From assembly GCA_963727535.1 (NCBI GenBank), contig CAVSGR010000002.1, positions 53,118 through 117,117 on the forward strand: DNA of 64,000 nt, read 5' to 3'. The position numbers were made by a program, and so were the translations under genes. Below the pieces are notes generated by a model. That model was not told the origin of the DNA, searched no databases, and saw nothing but the letters and a program-made list of their open reading frames with translations. The DNA comes from RBG-16-34-14 sp963727535. Its GTDB lineage: Bacteria; Bacteroidota; Ignavibacteria; Ignavibacteriales; Ignavibacteriaceae. Shown here piece by piece: positions 27,823-37,003 of this stretch (its first letter is position 1; each line of letters begins with the position of its first letter).

Positions 27823-29239
27823 ATGAGCGAAAAACAAGTTACAGTAATTGGCGGCGGACCCGGAGGTTACGCCGCAGCATTCTTAGCCGCTGATCTTGGA
27901 ATGAATGTTACATTAATCGATAAAGAAAAAAATCCCGGCGGTGTTTGTTTATACCGAGGCTGCATTCCTTCAAAAGCATTGCTTCATATTGCAAAACTAA
28001 TTACTGAAACGGCAGAAGCAAAAGACTGGGGACTGGAATTTGCAAAACCAAAAATAAATCTTGACCGATTAAGAGAATGGAAAAATGAAGTCGTTGCAAA
28101 ACAAACCGGCGGACTCGGTCAGCTTATAAAAGTAAAGAAAATAAATTACATCCAGGGAAAAGCTTCATTTTTAAATTCATCAACTTTAAAGATTGAAAAA
28201 GCTGACGGCAAAACTGAAGAGCATAAATTTGAAAATGCAATTATTGCCACGGGTTCTGTCATTACAACTATTCCTTCTCTTAATATAAAAAGCAACAGAT
28301 TATTAAACTCAACTTCTGCTCTCGATTTACCTGAAATTCCTAAAACCCTTTTAGTAATTGGCGGCGGTTATATCGGACTTGAACTCGGTTCTGTTTATGC
28401 TGCATTAGGTACAAAAGTTTCCGTGGTAGAAATGATGCCGGGATTGCTTCCAGGTGCAGATAGAGATCTTGTTTCTTTTCTCGCTAAAAGAATTGAGAAG
28501 AGCTATGAAAAAATAATGCTCGAATCAAAAGTAAGTGACCTTAAAGAAGTAAAGAATGGGATACAGGTTAAGATTGAGGATAAGGAAGGTAAAACATTAA
28601 CTGAAACTTATGATTATGTACTGATGTCCATTGGAAGAAAACCGACTACTGAAGGTTTGGGTTTGGAAAATACAAATGTAAAAGTGAATGAACGCGGCTG
28701 GATAAAAGTCAATAAACAGATGAGAACCGATGATCCTAAGTATTTTCGCAATCGGAGATATCGCGGGTGAACCAATGCTTGCTCACAAAGCTTCTCATGA
28801 AGGAAGAACTGCAGTAGAGGTTATTCACGGCAAGAAAGTAGCTTTTGAACCGTTGGCTATTCCTGCTGTTGTTTTTACTGATCCTGAAATTGCATGGGCT
28901 GGTTTAACTGAAACACAGGCAAAAGAAAAAAATATAAAATTTGAAATTGCTAAATTCCCCTGGACTGCTTCCGGAAGAGCTACAACTCTAGGTCGTTCAG
29001 ATGGTATTACAAAATTAATTATTGATCCCGACACCGAAAGAATATTAGGAGTTGGAATTTGTGGACCCGGTGCAGGAGAATTAATCGCAGAAGGTGTTCT
29101 TGCAATTGAAATGGGAGCTAATGCAACAGACTTAAAATTAACTATACATCCCCATCCTACTTTATCTGAAACTGTTATGGAAGCGGCGGAAGTGTTCTTT
29201 GGACAGAGCACACATATTCATAGACCCAAAAGAAAGTAA
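27823..29239 (+). CDS. lpdA: Dihydrolipoamide dehydrogenase, E3 (frameshifted)
   Basis: FAD-dependent disulfide oxidoreductase that reoxidises the E2 lipoyl groups with NAD. FAD motif VIGGGPGGYAAAF (8-20), redox-active disulfide CLYRGC (Cys42, Cys47), NAD motif VIGGGYIGLELGS (about 178), and the C-terminal HPHPTLSET with the catalytic His. The frame breaks near 28740: removing one T after CCTAAG gives DDPKIFAIGDIAGEP, the expected FAD-contact segment, so the break is almost certainly an insertion error. It starts 3 nt after aceF. It could also serve 2-oxoglutarate dehydrogenase or glycine cleavage complexes. Confidence 0.93.
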
Positions 29240-29242
29240 AAC

Positions 29243-29890
29243 TCAGCTTTTCTTTTTGAAGAACCCCTTAAACTTCTTACCAATACCTTCCTGACTTTCC
29301 GGTTTCTCCGGTTCGGTTTTGTTTATTGCTTTAAAAATTGTATTCCACAATTCACGTCCTGGCTCAACATTTTTAGGAAGAAACGCAACTTTATAATCGA
29401 GATCATCTAACCTTCTGACTTTAAGTTTATCCATCATAAGTTTTCGAGCACGTGAGAGTTCGATATTGATATGCTCAACAGAATCTTTAGTTATTAATAT
29501 AATTTCCTCGTTTTGCAACTTATCAACATCGTGAAGAATATAAATTATTCTCTCTTCTACAGGAAGCGAAAAGATCGCTTCTTCAACGGCTCCTGGTTCA
29601 TACGATTCAATTGACTTTTCAATATCTCCGTTTCTCGCTTCATAAACAGCCATCATTCTTAACCACAAGATAAAAGTTTCATTTTCCGGGTAGGCATTTA
29701 TTTGTTCAAAGCCACTTACAAAAACCCTCTTAGTCAACTCTTCAGAAGCGGGCTTATTATGCTCAAAAAATTTCAATCCGAATGAGTAAATGCGCCCCAC
29801 ATGAGTTCGATAAAGCTGTTCGAATGCGGAACTCTTACCTGATTGTACTTCCCTTATTAAGGACTGAACGAGTTTATTTTCTTGTTTCAT
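29243..29890 (-). CDS. RNA polymerase sigma factor-like protein (ECF type, divergent)
   Basis: A 215-residue protein whose N-terminus reads like sigma region 2 (SSAFEQLYRTHVGRIYSFGLKFF, then EELTKRVFVSGFEQI), and whose middle matches a degenerate region 4 (LPVEERIIYILHDVDKLQNEEI, SVEHINIELSRARKLMMDKL). The C-terminal 55 residues (LDDLDYKVAFLPKNVEPGRELW and a Lys-rich tail) are not part of a normal ECF factor and may be regulatory. Region 2 is short on aromatic promoter-melting residues, so DNA melting could be weak. It is convergent with lpdA (3-nt gap). No anti-sigma gene is adjacent. Confidence 0.65.
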   Translation of the reverse strand: MKQENKLVQSLIREVQSGKSSAFEQLYRTHVGRIYSFGLKFFEHNKPASEELTKRVFVSGFEQINAYPENETFILWLRMMAVYEARNGDIEKSIESYEPGAVEEAIFSLPVEERIIYILHDVDKLQNEEIILITKDSVEHINIELSRARKLMMDKLKVRRLDDLDYKVAFLPKNVEPGRELWNTIFKAINKTEPEKPESQEGIGKKFKGFFKKKS

Positions 29891-29946
29891 TTCTGCTTAA
29901 TACAAACTTATATAATATAGCTTTGAATTTAAATAGAAGGATGCAA

Positions 29947-32010
29947 TTAATTTAGTATCTCCTGTAGCTTTTCAGGATCACTCACAGGAAAATTACAGAC
30001 ATAATTTTCACAAACATAAACAGCTATCTTTTCTTCTTGTGCTTCATAGTTTGTAATGTAGGGCGCTATTTTGCTAATTTGTTTTTCAGCAAAGAGAATA
30101 ATTTTATTCGGATTAAATTTTTCTTTAATTATTGAAACAAATTGTTTTGCGTCTTCCGTGCTCTTATCGCCCGTTAATATTATCTCATAGGAAGGTCCAA
30201 AAGCAAAATCAAACGCAATTAAAAATTGGGTGAACCCCGCCGGGTATTTTTTGATTTGATTAGAAAAGGCCTTATTAATTCTACCGGCTTTTTCTTCAAA
30301 GCTGTTGTCTGCTGTTATCCTTGCAATCCTAAGCAAGTTCAACATTGCAACAGAATTACTTGAGGGGATAGCACCATCATAAATTTCCTTTTTTTTCGAA
30401 ATTAATTTTTCCCCGTAGTCGGGTGTAAAGAAAAACCCGCTGTTTTCTATATCCCAAAAGTGTTCGATAAAATTATTATTTAATTTAATTGCATATTCAA
30501 GATATCCCGGCTCAAAAACTGTTTCATATAGATCAAGTAAACCTGCAGTTAGAAAAACATAATCATCAGCATTTGCAAAGATTGCAGCCTCGTTTTCCCT
30601 GTAACGATGTAAAAGCCGCCCTTCTCTATCAAACATTTTTAACAGGATAAATTCGGCTGCATTGACCGCATAATCAGAATAAATCTTTTTGCCTAATGCC
30701 TGTGCAGCTTTTGAAAATGCAGAGATCATCAACCCGTTCCAGTCAGTTAAAATTTTATCATCTTTATATGGATGAACTCTTTTTTCTCTTATTTCAAAAA
30801 GCTTTTGTCTTCCTCTTTCAAGCTTCTCTTTGAATTCCTTTTCATCAAGATTATTCTCTGTGGCAAATTCAGAAGGACTTTTTCTAATATGAAGAATGTT
30901 GTTATTGCTCATTGCATCATGAGCCGGATCGGAAAAGTTTCCTTCTTTCTTAAGGTTAAAAGATTTAATAAAGATCTCTGAATCATAAGGGAATATTTCT
31001 TTAATCTCTTTCTCTGTCCATAGATAAAATTTCCCTTCTTCGCCCTCGCTGTCAGCATCCTCTGCCGAATAAAATCCCCCATCCTCATAAGTCATATCCC
31101 GCATTACATAAGAAAGAATTTCCTCAGCCGTCTCTTTATAAAGATCCTTTCCTGTAGCCTGGTAAGTTTCCGTATAAGCTAAAACAAGAAGTGCCTGGTC
31201 ATATAACATTTTTTCAAAATGCGGAACTAACCATTCTCTATCTGTTGAGTACCTGCAAAACCCAAAACCAATGTGATCATAAATTCCACCTTTTCTCATT
31301 TCTGTAAGAGTTTTCTCAACCATTTCGAGTGCTTTATTGTTTCTATATCTTTTCCAATATCTTAATAAGAACATTAAATTATGTGGAGTCGGAAACTTTG
31401 GCGCACTCCCAAATCCACCGAATTTTTCATCAAATTTTTCTTCAAATTCTCTGAATGTTGTATGAAAGATATCTTCATTAAGCTCATCTCCGGCAGAGGT
31501 TGAAGGAGACGATATTAATGCTGAAGAAATCTCCTCCGAAGATTTTAACAAATCGTCTCTTTTAGTTTCCCATAATTGCTTAACCTGGAGAATTAAATCT
31601 TTCATTCCAATTCTTCCGTAACGATTCTCTTTAGGGAAATAAGTTCCGGCGAAGAAAGGTTTTTTACCGGGAGTCATAATAATTGTTAATGGCCAGCCAC
31701 CGCCACCGGTCAGCATCTGGCAAACAGACATATAAACACCATCGATATCCGGTCGTTCTTCTCTATCAACTTTAATCGATACAAACGCATCGTTCATAAG
31801 TTTTGCGATTTCTTTATCTTCAAAAGATTCTTTCTCCATAACGTGACACCAATGACAGGTGGAATATCCAATCGAAAGAAATACCGGTTTATTTTTTTCT
31901 TCAGCTTCTTTAAAAGCTTCATTACCCCAGGCATACCAATCAACTGGATTATAAGCATGTTGAAGTAAATAAGGACTTTTCTCTTTAACTAAACGATTAG
32001 CTTTTGCCAT
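29947..32010 (-). CDS. DUF255 / YyaL-type thioredoxin-domain protein
   Basis: A 687-residue cytoplasmic protein of the SSP411/YyaL family. The N-terminal thioredoxin-like domain opens SPYLLQHAYNPVDWYAWG and has the CxxC motif in GYSTCHWCHVM (about residue 48). The remaining 500 residues form an (alpha/alpha)6-barrel resembling N-acylglucosamine 2-epimerase/cellobiose epimerase folds, with YSAEDADSEGEEGKFYLW near 316. The family is widespread and intact here, but its biochemical role is not established. The gene stands alone, divergent from the SIMPL gene. Confidence 0.88.
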   Translation of the reverse strand: MAKANRLVKEKSPYLLQHAYNPVDWYAWGNEAFKEAEEKNKPVFLSIGYSTCHWCHVMEKESFEDKEIAKLMNDAFVSIKVDREERPDIDGVYMSVCQMLTGGGGWPLTIIMTPGKKPFFAGTYFPKENRYGRIGMKDLILQVKQLWETKRDDLLKSSEEISSALISSPSTSAGDELNEDIFHTTFREFEEKFDEKFGGFGSAPKFPTPHNLMFLLRYWKRYRNNKALEMVEKTLTEMRKGGIYDHIGFGFCRYSTDREWLVPHFEKMLYDQALLVLAYTETYQATGKDLYKETAEEILSYVMRDMTYEDGGFYSAEDADSEGEEGKFYLWTEKEIKEIFPYDSEIFIKSFNLKKEGNFSDPAHDAMSNNNILHIRKSPSEFATENNLDEKEFKEKLERGRQKLFEIREKRVHPYKDDKILTDWNGLMISAFSKAAQALGKKIYSDYAVNAAEFILLKMFDREGRLLHRYRENEAAIFANADDYVFLTAGLLDLYETVFEPGYLEYAIKLNNNFIEHFWDIENSGFFFTPDYGEKLISKKKEIYDGAIPSSNSVAMLNLLRIARITADNSFEEKAGRINKAFSNQIKKYPAGFTQFLIAFDFAFGPSYEIILTGDKSTEDAKQFVSIIKEKFNPNKIILFAEKQISKIAPYITNYEAQEEKIAVYVCENYVCNFPVSDPEKLQEILN

Positions 32011-32091
32011 TTGTTAAGCAATTGGATTTGTCAGATGATTTCTTTTTTAATAAGTTTAGACTAAGATAATAAATATCCGAAGAAACACTAT

Positions 32092-32820
32092 ATGAATAAA
32101 AATAGCTTATTTATTCCCTCAATTATTATTGCAATATCGTTTATTATTTGTTCGATAATTTTCACATCAACTTGGAAAGCTAATTATGCTTCCAACCAGA
32201 CGATCAACGTAACAGGCTCAGCCAAAAAAGATATCACATCCGATTTTGGTGTACTGAAAGGAAGTATTTCAGCAAGATATTCAACTGCCGAAGGTGCTTA
32301 CAGGGAACTTATGAAACAAAAACCAATTTTGATTTCATATCTTAAAGCAAATGGATTTCCAGAAAACACAATTGAATTTTTTACTATAAATAGTTATCCT
32401 GTTTATGAAATAGGAGCAGGCGGTTACCAGACAGGAAGAATAATTGCTTACAATTACAATCAAAGGATAGAAATAAAATCATCTGATGTAAATAAAATAA
32501 AATCTATATCACTTGATATCCCTTCTTTAATAGAAAAGGGAGTTAACTTTAATGTTGAAATGCCTGAGTATCATTATACAAAACTCGCCGATCTGAAAAT
32601 AGAAATTCAGGCTGATGCTTCCAGGGATGCAATGATAAGAGCACAAAAAATTGCCGATGCTACGGGAAGACAGCTTGGTCCAATGAGAAGTGCAAGAATG
32701 GGAGTTCTGCAGATTACCCCAAGGCTTTCAAATATGGTCTCCGATTATGGAATTAATGATTTAAGTTCAATTGACAAAGAAATTACGGCCGTTGTAAACG
32801 CGTCGTTTGAAATAGAATAA
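32092..32820 (+). CDS. SIMPL-domain (DUF541) exported protein
   Basis: A 242-residue protein with an N-terminal hydrophobic helix (about 6-25), either a signal peptide or an anchor, then a SIMPL domain: QTINVTGSAKKDITSDFGVLKG, a strand-helix pair with ADASRDAMIRAQKIADATG near residue 180, and ITAVVNASFEIE at the end. The family contains periplasmic or outer-membrane proteins linked to oxidative-stress phenotypes in other bacteria, without a known activity. It is followed by a cytochrome c gene 13 nt later with a strong ribosome-binding site. Confidence 0.85.
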   Translation: MNKNSLFIPSIIIAISFIICSIIFTSTWKANYASNQTINVTGSAKKDITSDFGVLKGSISARYSTAEGAYRELMKQKPILISYLKANGFPENTIEFFTINSYPVYEIGAGGYQTGRIIAYNYNQRIEIKSSDVNKIKSISLDIPSLIEKGVNFNVEMPEYHYTKLADLKIEIQADASRDAMIRAQKIADATGRQLGPMRSARMGVLQITPRLSNMVSDYGINDLSSIDKEITAVVNASFEIE

Positions 32821-32833
32821 AAAGGAGGTAACA

Positions 32834-33274
32834 ATGACTAAACCTCAAATTTGGGTGGCTGCTTTTTTAGTATTATTTATTTTTTTATTTGCCCTTTCAA
32901 GAGCAACCAAAGTGGACCACACTACAACAGATTCAGTAATTGGATCTCCCAATCCGCAGCAGACAGATATGTCCTCACAGAATCTCACGGCTGAACAACT
33001 TATAAACAAATTAAATTGTACTACGTGTCATGGAACAGATATTAAGGGAACGAAGATGGGACCATCTCTTTATCATGTTTCTGAATTCTGGACACGAGAC
33101 AATTTGATTAATTACCTTCGTAACCCCACTTCATTTTCAGATACGAAGAGATTCCAGGATTATACTGAAAAATTTCCGGGTATGATTATGCCGACATTCG
33201 GGAATATTAATGTTAAGGATTTAGGAAAGATTGCAGATTATTTGTTGAAGTTGAAACCTGAGCAGGAAAAATAG
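32834..33274 (+). CDS. Small membrane-anchored c-type cytochrome
   Basis: A 146-residue mono-haem cytochrome c. An N-terminal membrane helix (about 6-22) is followed by a low-complexity linker. The haem site is CTTCH (Cys62, Cys65, His66), and the likely axial Met lies in FPGMIMPTFGNI. The ribosome-binding site AAAGGAGGT at 32820-32828, ending 5 nt before the ATG, is the strongest seen in the window. It probably carries electrons in the periplasm, with an unknown partner. The fold resembles the cytochrome c domain used with terminal oxidases or nitrite reductases; this is inference. Confidence 0.85.
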   Translation: MTKPQIWVAAFLVLFIFLFALSRATKVDHTTTDSVIGSPNPQQTDMSSQNLTAEQLINKLNCTTCHGTDIKGTKMGPSLYHVSEFWTRDNLINYLRNPTSFSDTKRFQDYTEKFPGMIMPTFGNINVKDLGKIADYLLKLKPEQEK

Positions 33275-33280
33275 ATAAAT

Positions 33281-33333
33281 TAAAAACCCCACCTCGCCTC
33301 CCCTTTAGTAAAGGGGAGGACGGGAGGGGTTAA
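33281..33333. terminator. Long hairpin terminator between cytochrome c and aldolase genes
   Basis: An almost perfect long stem with inner arms CCTCCCCTTTA/TAAAGGGGAGG and outer arms AACCCC/GGGGTT. On the minus strand it ends in GGGGTTTTT, so it should terminate the aldolase gene. The sequence type is also found as a dispersed intergenic repeat. Confidence 0.75.
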
Positions 33334-33338
33334 TTGTA

Positions 33339-34385
33339 TTAAGCTACAGTTATTTCTTTTTCAAGATAAACGTCCTGAATTGTATTCAGAAGTTTAACGC
33401 CTTCGCTCATTGGTCTCTGGAAAGCTTTACGACCTGAGATCAATCCCATACCGCCGGCTCTTTTATTAATAACAGCAGTTTTAGCAGCTTCAGCAAAATC
33501 GTTTTCACCAGAAGCACCGCCGCTGTTAATTAATCCTGCACGACCCATATAATTGTTTATAACCTGGTAACGGCAAAGATCGATTGGATTATCTGTTGAA
33601 AGATCAGTGTAAACTTTTTTATTTGTCTTACCGAATTTTATTGCATTAAAGCCGCCGTTATTTTCAGGAAGCTTTTGCTTGATAATATCGGCTTGAATAG
33701 TTACACCAAGATGATTTGCCTGTCCGGTAAGATCTGCTGAGACATGATAATCTTTATCTTTCTTAAACTCATTGTTTCTTAAATAACACCATAGAATTGT
33801 AGCAAGACCAAGCTCGTGTGCATACTGGAATGCTTCACTAACTTCTACAATCTGTCTTGCACTTTCTTCGGAACCGAAATAAATTGTTGCGCCAACAGCA
33901 GCAGCGCCAAGATCCCAAGACTGTCTTACACCAGCAAACATAATCTGGTCAAATTTGTTGGGATAAGTGAGCAATTCATTGTGATTTAATTTTACTATGA
34001 AAGGAATTTTGTGAGCATATTTCCTTGCTGTCATTCCGAGCACACCGACAGTCGAAGCAACTGCATTACAGCCGCCTTCTATTGCAAGCTTAACAATATT
34101 TTCAGGATCAAAATATTCCGGGTTTGGTGCAAATGATGCACCTGCGGAATGTTCGATTCCCTGGTCAACCGGAAGAATAGAAACGTAACCTGATCCTGCA
34201 AGTCTTCCTGTCTGGAAAAGCCATTGCAAATTTTTAAGAACATTAATATTTCTGTCAGTATTTGTGAAAATCCTGTCAACAAAATCCGGTCCCGGAAGAT
34301 GCAATTTCTCTTTCGGAAATTTTGCTTTATAACTAAGTAACGAATCGGCTTCACTGCCAATTAATTCTTTAATTTTATCTAACAT
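33339..34385 (-). CDS. fbaB: Class I fructose-bisphosphate aldolase (DhnA type)
   Basis: A 348-residue Schiff-base aldolase of the archaeal/FbaB group. Key segments: ILPVDQGIEHSAGASF (about 70, phosphate and substrate contacts), PFIVKLNHNE (Lys in the barrel), FNAIKFGKTN with the Schiff-base Lys near 240, and the phosphate-binding GLINSGGASGENDF near 290. It catalyses fructose-1,6-bisphosphate cleavage or synthesis in glycolysis and gluconeogenesis. It is intact and monocistronic, with a strong terminator downstream. Confidence 0.92.
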   Translation of the reverse strand: MLDKIKELIGSEADSLLSYKAKFPKEKLHLPGPDFVDRIFTNTDRNINVLKNLQWLFQTGRLAGSGYVSILPVDQGIEHSAGASFAPNPEYFDPENIVKLAIEGGCNAVASTVGVLGMTARKYAHKIPFIVKLNHNELLTYPNKFDQIMFAGVRQSWDLGAAAVGATIYFGSEESARQIVEVSEAFQYAHELGLATILWCYLRNNEFKKDKDYHVSADLTGQANHLGVTIQADIIKQKLPENNGGFNAIKFGKTNKKVYTDLSTDNPIDLCRYQVINNYMGRAGLINSGGASGENDFAEAAKTAVINKRAGGMGLISGRKAFQRPMSEGVKLLNTIQDVYLEKEITVA

Positions 34386-34603
34386 ATTCTGTCTCCATAA
34401 TTTTAAGTTAATCTTTACTAAAGTTGATTGTTCAAAACTGTTTAAACCGTACCGTGGTTATTTGTAAAACCCCTGTCTTATTCTGCTTTTGGCAGAGCGG
34501 ATTAACGAGAGGAAAATCTGATTTTTAAACTGTATTAACCGTTTCCTAAATAAACTTTCAACTTACGCAACTAAAATAAAGTTAAATAAAATCGGATTCA
34601 ATC

Positions 34604-34688
34604 GAATATGGAAGAATGGAGTGCCGGAATGTTGAATAATGGAAAATTATTCGGAAAATGCACCAATATTCCCATTCTTTCGGTATTC
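34604..34688. repeat. Inverted repeat in the aldolase-ypdA gap
   Basis: Arms GAATATGGAAGAATGG (34604-34619) and an imperfect inverted copy at 34672-34688 (CCATTCTTTCGGTATTC). The 316-nt gap 34386-34701 otherwise shows no gene; the rest of it is presumably the aldolase promoter region. Confidence 0.55.
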
Positions 34689-34701
34689 AAATGAATGATA
34701 T

Positions 34702-35676
34702 TTAGTAACTTTTCTTTCTTTCAATCGAATCGAAAATTTCCTTGGAATGTGAGATAGAATTCTCGATGAACCACCTGCCTGTATCCATTCCTCCGCAAAC
34801 GACTCCTGCAACAAAAATACCTTTCCGGTTTGTTTCAAAAGTCGTGTGATCAAAATCGGGCTCAAGATTTTCAGATACGCCGAGGATTGTTATTCCGTTC
34901 CTTTCTAGAAATTGAAAGTCTGGGTGATAACCTGTCATTGCGAGTACAAAATCATTTTTAACTGTGACTTTTCCTATCGGGGTTTTCAGATCAACTTCGT
35001 CTTCTCTGATTTCAGTAATGCTCGAATTGAAAAAAGCTTTTATCGATCCTTCTTTAATCCTGTTCTCGATATCTGGTTTTACCCAGTATTTAATCGAATC
35101 TTTAATCTTCATCTCACGGATGACCATAGTAACTTCCGCACCTCTCCTGTAAGTTTCCAATGCAACATCGACTGAAGAATTTCCAGCACCGACAACTATA
35201 ACTTTGTGATAAGCATAGGGATGTGCTTCATCAAAAAAATGTTTTACCTTCGGAAGACTTTCACCGGGAACATTAAGAAGATTAGGGTTATCATAATATC
35301 CTGTAGCGATAATAACATACTTACATTCATAACTATCTTTGTTTGTCTTTACGACAAAACTTTTATCAGCATCTTCAATATCGTTTACAGTTTCATAATC
35401 GTTTACATCCAGTTTCCATGAAGATTTCACGCGCCTGTAATACTCGAGAGCCTCCCTTCTTGTTGGTTTATCTCCGTGAGAAACAAAAGGGACATCGCCT
35501 ATCTCGAGTCTTTCCGAAGTCGAAAAGAAAGTCATATTTGTTGGATAATTAAAAATAGAATTTACTAAGCAGCCTTTTTCAATGATAAGATAGCTTAAAT
35601 TTCTTTTTACGGCTTCTATGCCGCAGTTCAAACCGATTGGTCCGCCGCCTACAATTATTACATCATATTTATTCAT
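34702..35676 (-). CDS. ypdA: YpdA-type bacillithiol disulfide reductase
   Basis: A 324-residue flavoprotein of the two-domain FAD/NAD family. FAD motif VIIVGGGPIGLNCGIEA (6-22), NADPH motif VIVVGAGNSSVDVALE (about 167-182), the YpdA-specific PTNMTFFSTSERLEIG near 46, and FVAGVVCGGMDTGRWFIEN near the C-terminus, which holds the Cys thought to act in bacillithiol disulfide reduction. YpdA regenerates bacillithiol and is common in Bacteroidota and Firmicutes. Intact. No bshA, bshB or bshC gene is in the window. Confidence 0.9.
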   Translation of the reverse strand: MNKYDVIIVGGGPIGLNCGIEAVKRNLSYLIIEKGCLVNSIFNYPTNMTFFSTSERLEIGDVPFVSHGDKPTRREALEYYRRVKSSWKLDVNDYETVNDIEDADKSFVVKTNKDSYECKYVIIATGYYDNPNLLNVPGESLPKVKHFFDEAHPYAYHKVIVVGAGNSSVDVALETYRRGAEVTMVIREMKIKDSIKYWVKPDIENRIKEGSIKAFFNSSITEIREDEVDLKTPIGKVTVKNDFVLAMTGYHPDFQFLERNGITILGVSENLEPDFDHTTFETNRKGIFVAGVVCGGMDTGRWFIENSISHSKEIFDSIERKKSY

Positions 35677-35753
35677 CTTGTTACACTATATTATTTTGAA
35701 TCTTAATCCTAAATTTAAGGAAATTGAAATTAGTTGGAAGTGCTGAACGTAAT

Positions 35754-35818
35754 GTCATCCCGAACTTGATTCGGGATCTTCCTAATTAATGAAGATTCTG
35801 AAATAAATTCAGAATGAC
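35754..35818. repeat. REP-like composite inverted repeat
   Basis: Starts GTCATCCCGAACTTGATTCG and ends in a related inverted block (AAGATTCTGAA ... TTCAGAATGAC), so both ends share GTCAT and (in inverse) ATCTT. It consists of two hairpins, like the element at 20174-20252, and marks the left edge of the accessory stretch. Confidence 0.75.
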
Positions 35819-35987
35819 AAAGTCAGCCTTTTGCTTGATAGATAAATAATATTAATTTACTTTTTATCTGTGGATATTATGGGACACAATTTCAATCAAA
35901 GACTACGATGACATTGAGCGGGTGTTGACAGTATCTTAAATCATTAATTCGGCATAAGTAATAGTTATACACATAAAAGGTGACAAT

Positions 35988-36609
35988 ATGAAAAAGAATT
36001 ATTCTTAATATTTATTGTTCTTTTATTCTCATCAAAAATATATTGCAAATTATAATCGTAAGGATTAAGAATAAGGTTATGTTAATTCAAGCAGACTTTT
36101 AAAATAAAGCGATTGATGATATTGCAAAAAGAAAAAGTGGTTTTAGCTTGGTGCTTTTGTTGAATTATTTAATTTTAATGGTTTCTCTATTTCGACCGAA
36201 AAAAATATATTCAAAAGGGCGTTGGTTTAGGAACTGTAATTACTGATCCTGAAGGTCCTGAACTAATAGTGAAAGTTACGACAGAATATATATATCATAA
36301 TTATTTGTCTATTCCAATATCTTTAGTTTATAGAATGAGTTAGATGTTCGGATATTTTTTGAAAAGATCCACGAAATGATATTTTATTAAGTAGATATGA
36401 TGACTTTAGTTCAATAGCATTAACTTATGATAACTATAAAACTGTTTTCGGTGGTAAATTCTATATTGGATTTATTGCCAAATTTAAATATCGTATTTAA
36501 TCCATTTATAGAAATATCTTTCATATGGATTTTTCAATACTTATTCTGGCGTAAATACATAAAATTAAAAACAATGATGTATGAAATAAATATAGGCGTT
36601 CAATTATAA
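35988..36609 (+). pseudogene. Decayed outer-membrane beta-barrel protein gene (PorT/OMP_b-brl-like)
   Basis: No long ORF remains, but successive frames read like one protein. A signal-peptide-like start (ATG 35988, then LFLIFIVLLFSSKIYC in the next frame) is followed by AFVELFNFNGFSISTEKN, then YIQKGVGLGTVIT and HNYLSIPISLVYRM, then DPRNDILLSRYDDFSS and KTVFGGKFYIGFIAKFKYRI. The last part is NPFIEISFIW to the stop at 36609. The order of strands and the YIQKG and LSIPISLVYR elements match outer-membrane barrel proteins of Bacteroidota. At least five frame changes occur over 620 nt, more than any other locus here, so true decay is likely, possibly worsened by sequencing error. Confidence 0.6.
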
Positions 36610-36647
36610 GAATAAAAAATTGTGTGTAACCAGCGCCTCAATATTGA

Positions 36648-36847
36648 CCGCATAAACGGTTCGGCATATTTCGGTTTTTGGCATTTATATTTTCGTTCAG
36701 CATTTTCTTTAACGTGGTTGTTCTAAGAAATATTCTTGCAAACTGCACTTACAAAGAAAATTAAGTACAGTTTGCTGAATTATGGCAGTTGCTTTTAAGT
36801 GGCACTAATGTCTTGGGGTGCCGCTTATTGACAACGTCGTTATGCGG
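36648..36847. repeat. Long imperfect palindrome, attC-like
   Basis: Outer arms CCGCATAAACG (36648-36658) and CGTTATGCGG (36838-36847) are inverted with one bulged A. A central stem GCAAACTGCACTTA (36738-36751) pairs with TAAGTACAGTTTGC (36762-36775), 13 of 14 bases. CGTTATGCGG resembles the R' end of integron attC sites, and the 200-bp length is at the upper end of their range. A short ORF and a second site with the same GACAACGT block follow. The alternative is a MITE-like or other palindromic element. Confidence 0.4.
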
Positions 36848-37003
36848 ACTTAAATTAATGTTACAAGAAGTTTTCAAAACATTATTAAGAATTAATTAAA
36901 GCATTTGTTGGTCTAATACTAATTTTTGTTTTTCATATTATTAGATTTTTATTCCATTTAATGGAAATTTCTATATTCATATGTTTTTAACAACACTTCA
37001 AAT

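Noticed and set aside
26187..29239. Programmed ribosomal frameshifting in aceF and lpdA
   Set aside because: No slippery heptamer followed by a pseudoknot was seen, the breaks fall in conserved domain cores, and many unrelated genes show the same kind of break. Sequence error is simpler.
36427..36609. A separate 60-codon gene
   Set aside because: It is the last readable part of the broken barrel gene rather than an independent ORF.
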